Part shown: positions 13,323 through 13,324 of the stretch, piece after piece
Numbering within the stretch: the stretch's first letter is position 1
How the letters are laid out: every line of letters starts with the position of its first letter
Source: CAIYEO01 sp037139575
GTDB lineage: Bacteria > Patescibacteriota > Saccharimonadia > Saccharimonadales > UBA4665
Direction of reading: 5' to 3'
NCBI GenBank assembly: GCA_037139575.1
Contig: JBAXGD010000011.1
Location: forward strand, 1-13,324
DNA length: 13,324 bases
The notes under the pieces: generated by a model
What the model was told of the DNA's origin: nothing
What the model saw: only the letters and a program-made list of their open reading frames with translations
Database searches by the model: none
Position numbers and translations under genes: made by a program

Positions 13323-13324
13323 TT

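Noticed and set aside
1..13324. Recoded TGA (genetic code 25)
   Set aside because: TGA ends trhO and the GT4 gene exactly where their families end and where the next gene begins, and no gene needs TGA as glycine.

Overview
The window reads as chromosome of a small-genome, AT-rich bacterium of the Patescibacteria (CPR), most likely a Saccharibacterium (TM7). The assignment is inference from gene content: a type IV pilin-like leader on a lectin surface protein, a cytoplasmic GT4-GH57-GH15 alpha-glucan cluster, a divergent PafA/Dop-family enzyme without visible proteasome genes, and tightly packed genes with very short leaders. TGA ends several genes (trhO, the GT4 gene), so the code is table 11, not the Gracilibacteria/Absconditabacteria code 25. 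No tRNA, rRNA, CRISPR array, transposase or integrase is seen.

Left part, minus strand (1-3518): the first codons of an unknown gene leave the left edge; then a 98-residue protein of unknown function; the ribosome-associated GTPase TypA/BipA; and a two-gene unit of a NUDIX hydrolase followed directly by YaaA, a peroxide-stress protein family. A divergent promoter region (about 3519-3616) separates these from the plus-strand genes.

Middle, plus strand (3617-6936): a 489-residue protein related to the Pup ligase PafA and the depupylase Dop, with departures at positions that are catalytic or metal-binding in characterised members. Next is a three-gene overlapping unit: TrhO (tRNA U34 hydroxylase), a NUDIX hydrolase, and an RppH-like NUDIX hydrolase. 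This unit looks devoted to RNA modification, 5'-end processing or nucleotide clean-up.

Right part (6937-13324): a 113-bp spacer carries promoter elements and two exact 15-bp copies of nearby sequence, one of which still reads like a scrap of the RppH-like gene. It leads into a compact operon of a GT4 glycosyltransferase, a GH57 amylase-type enzyme and a GH15 glucoamylase-type enzyme, all without signal peptides and so probably building and degrading an internal alpha-glucan (or trehalose-type) store. A 553-residue surface protein follows: pilin-type leader and membrane helix, unknown middle region, two bulb-type (mannose-binding) lectin domains and a C-terminal peptidoglycan-binding domain. 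It is a good candidate for attachment to a host cell. The window ends in the C-terminal part of an unknown minus-strand gene that converges on it.

Several starts have a -10 box only 6-11 bases upstream and no Shine-Dalgarno sequence, so leaderless or nearly leaderless transcripts seem common here.
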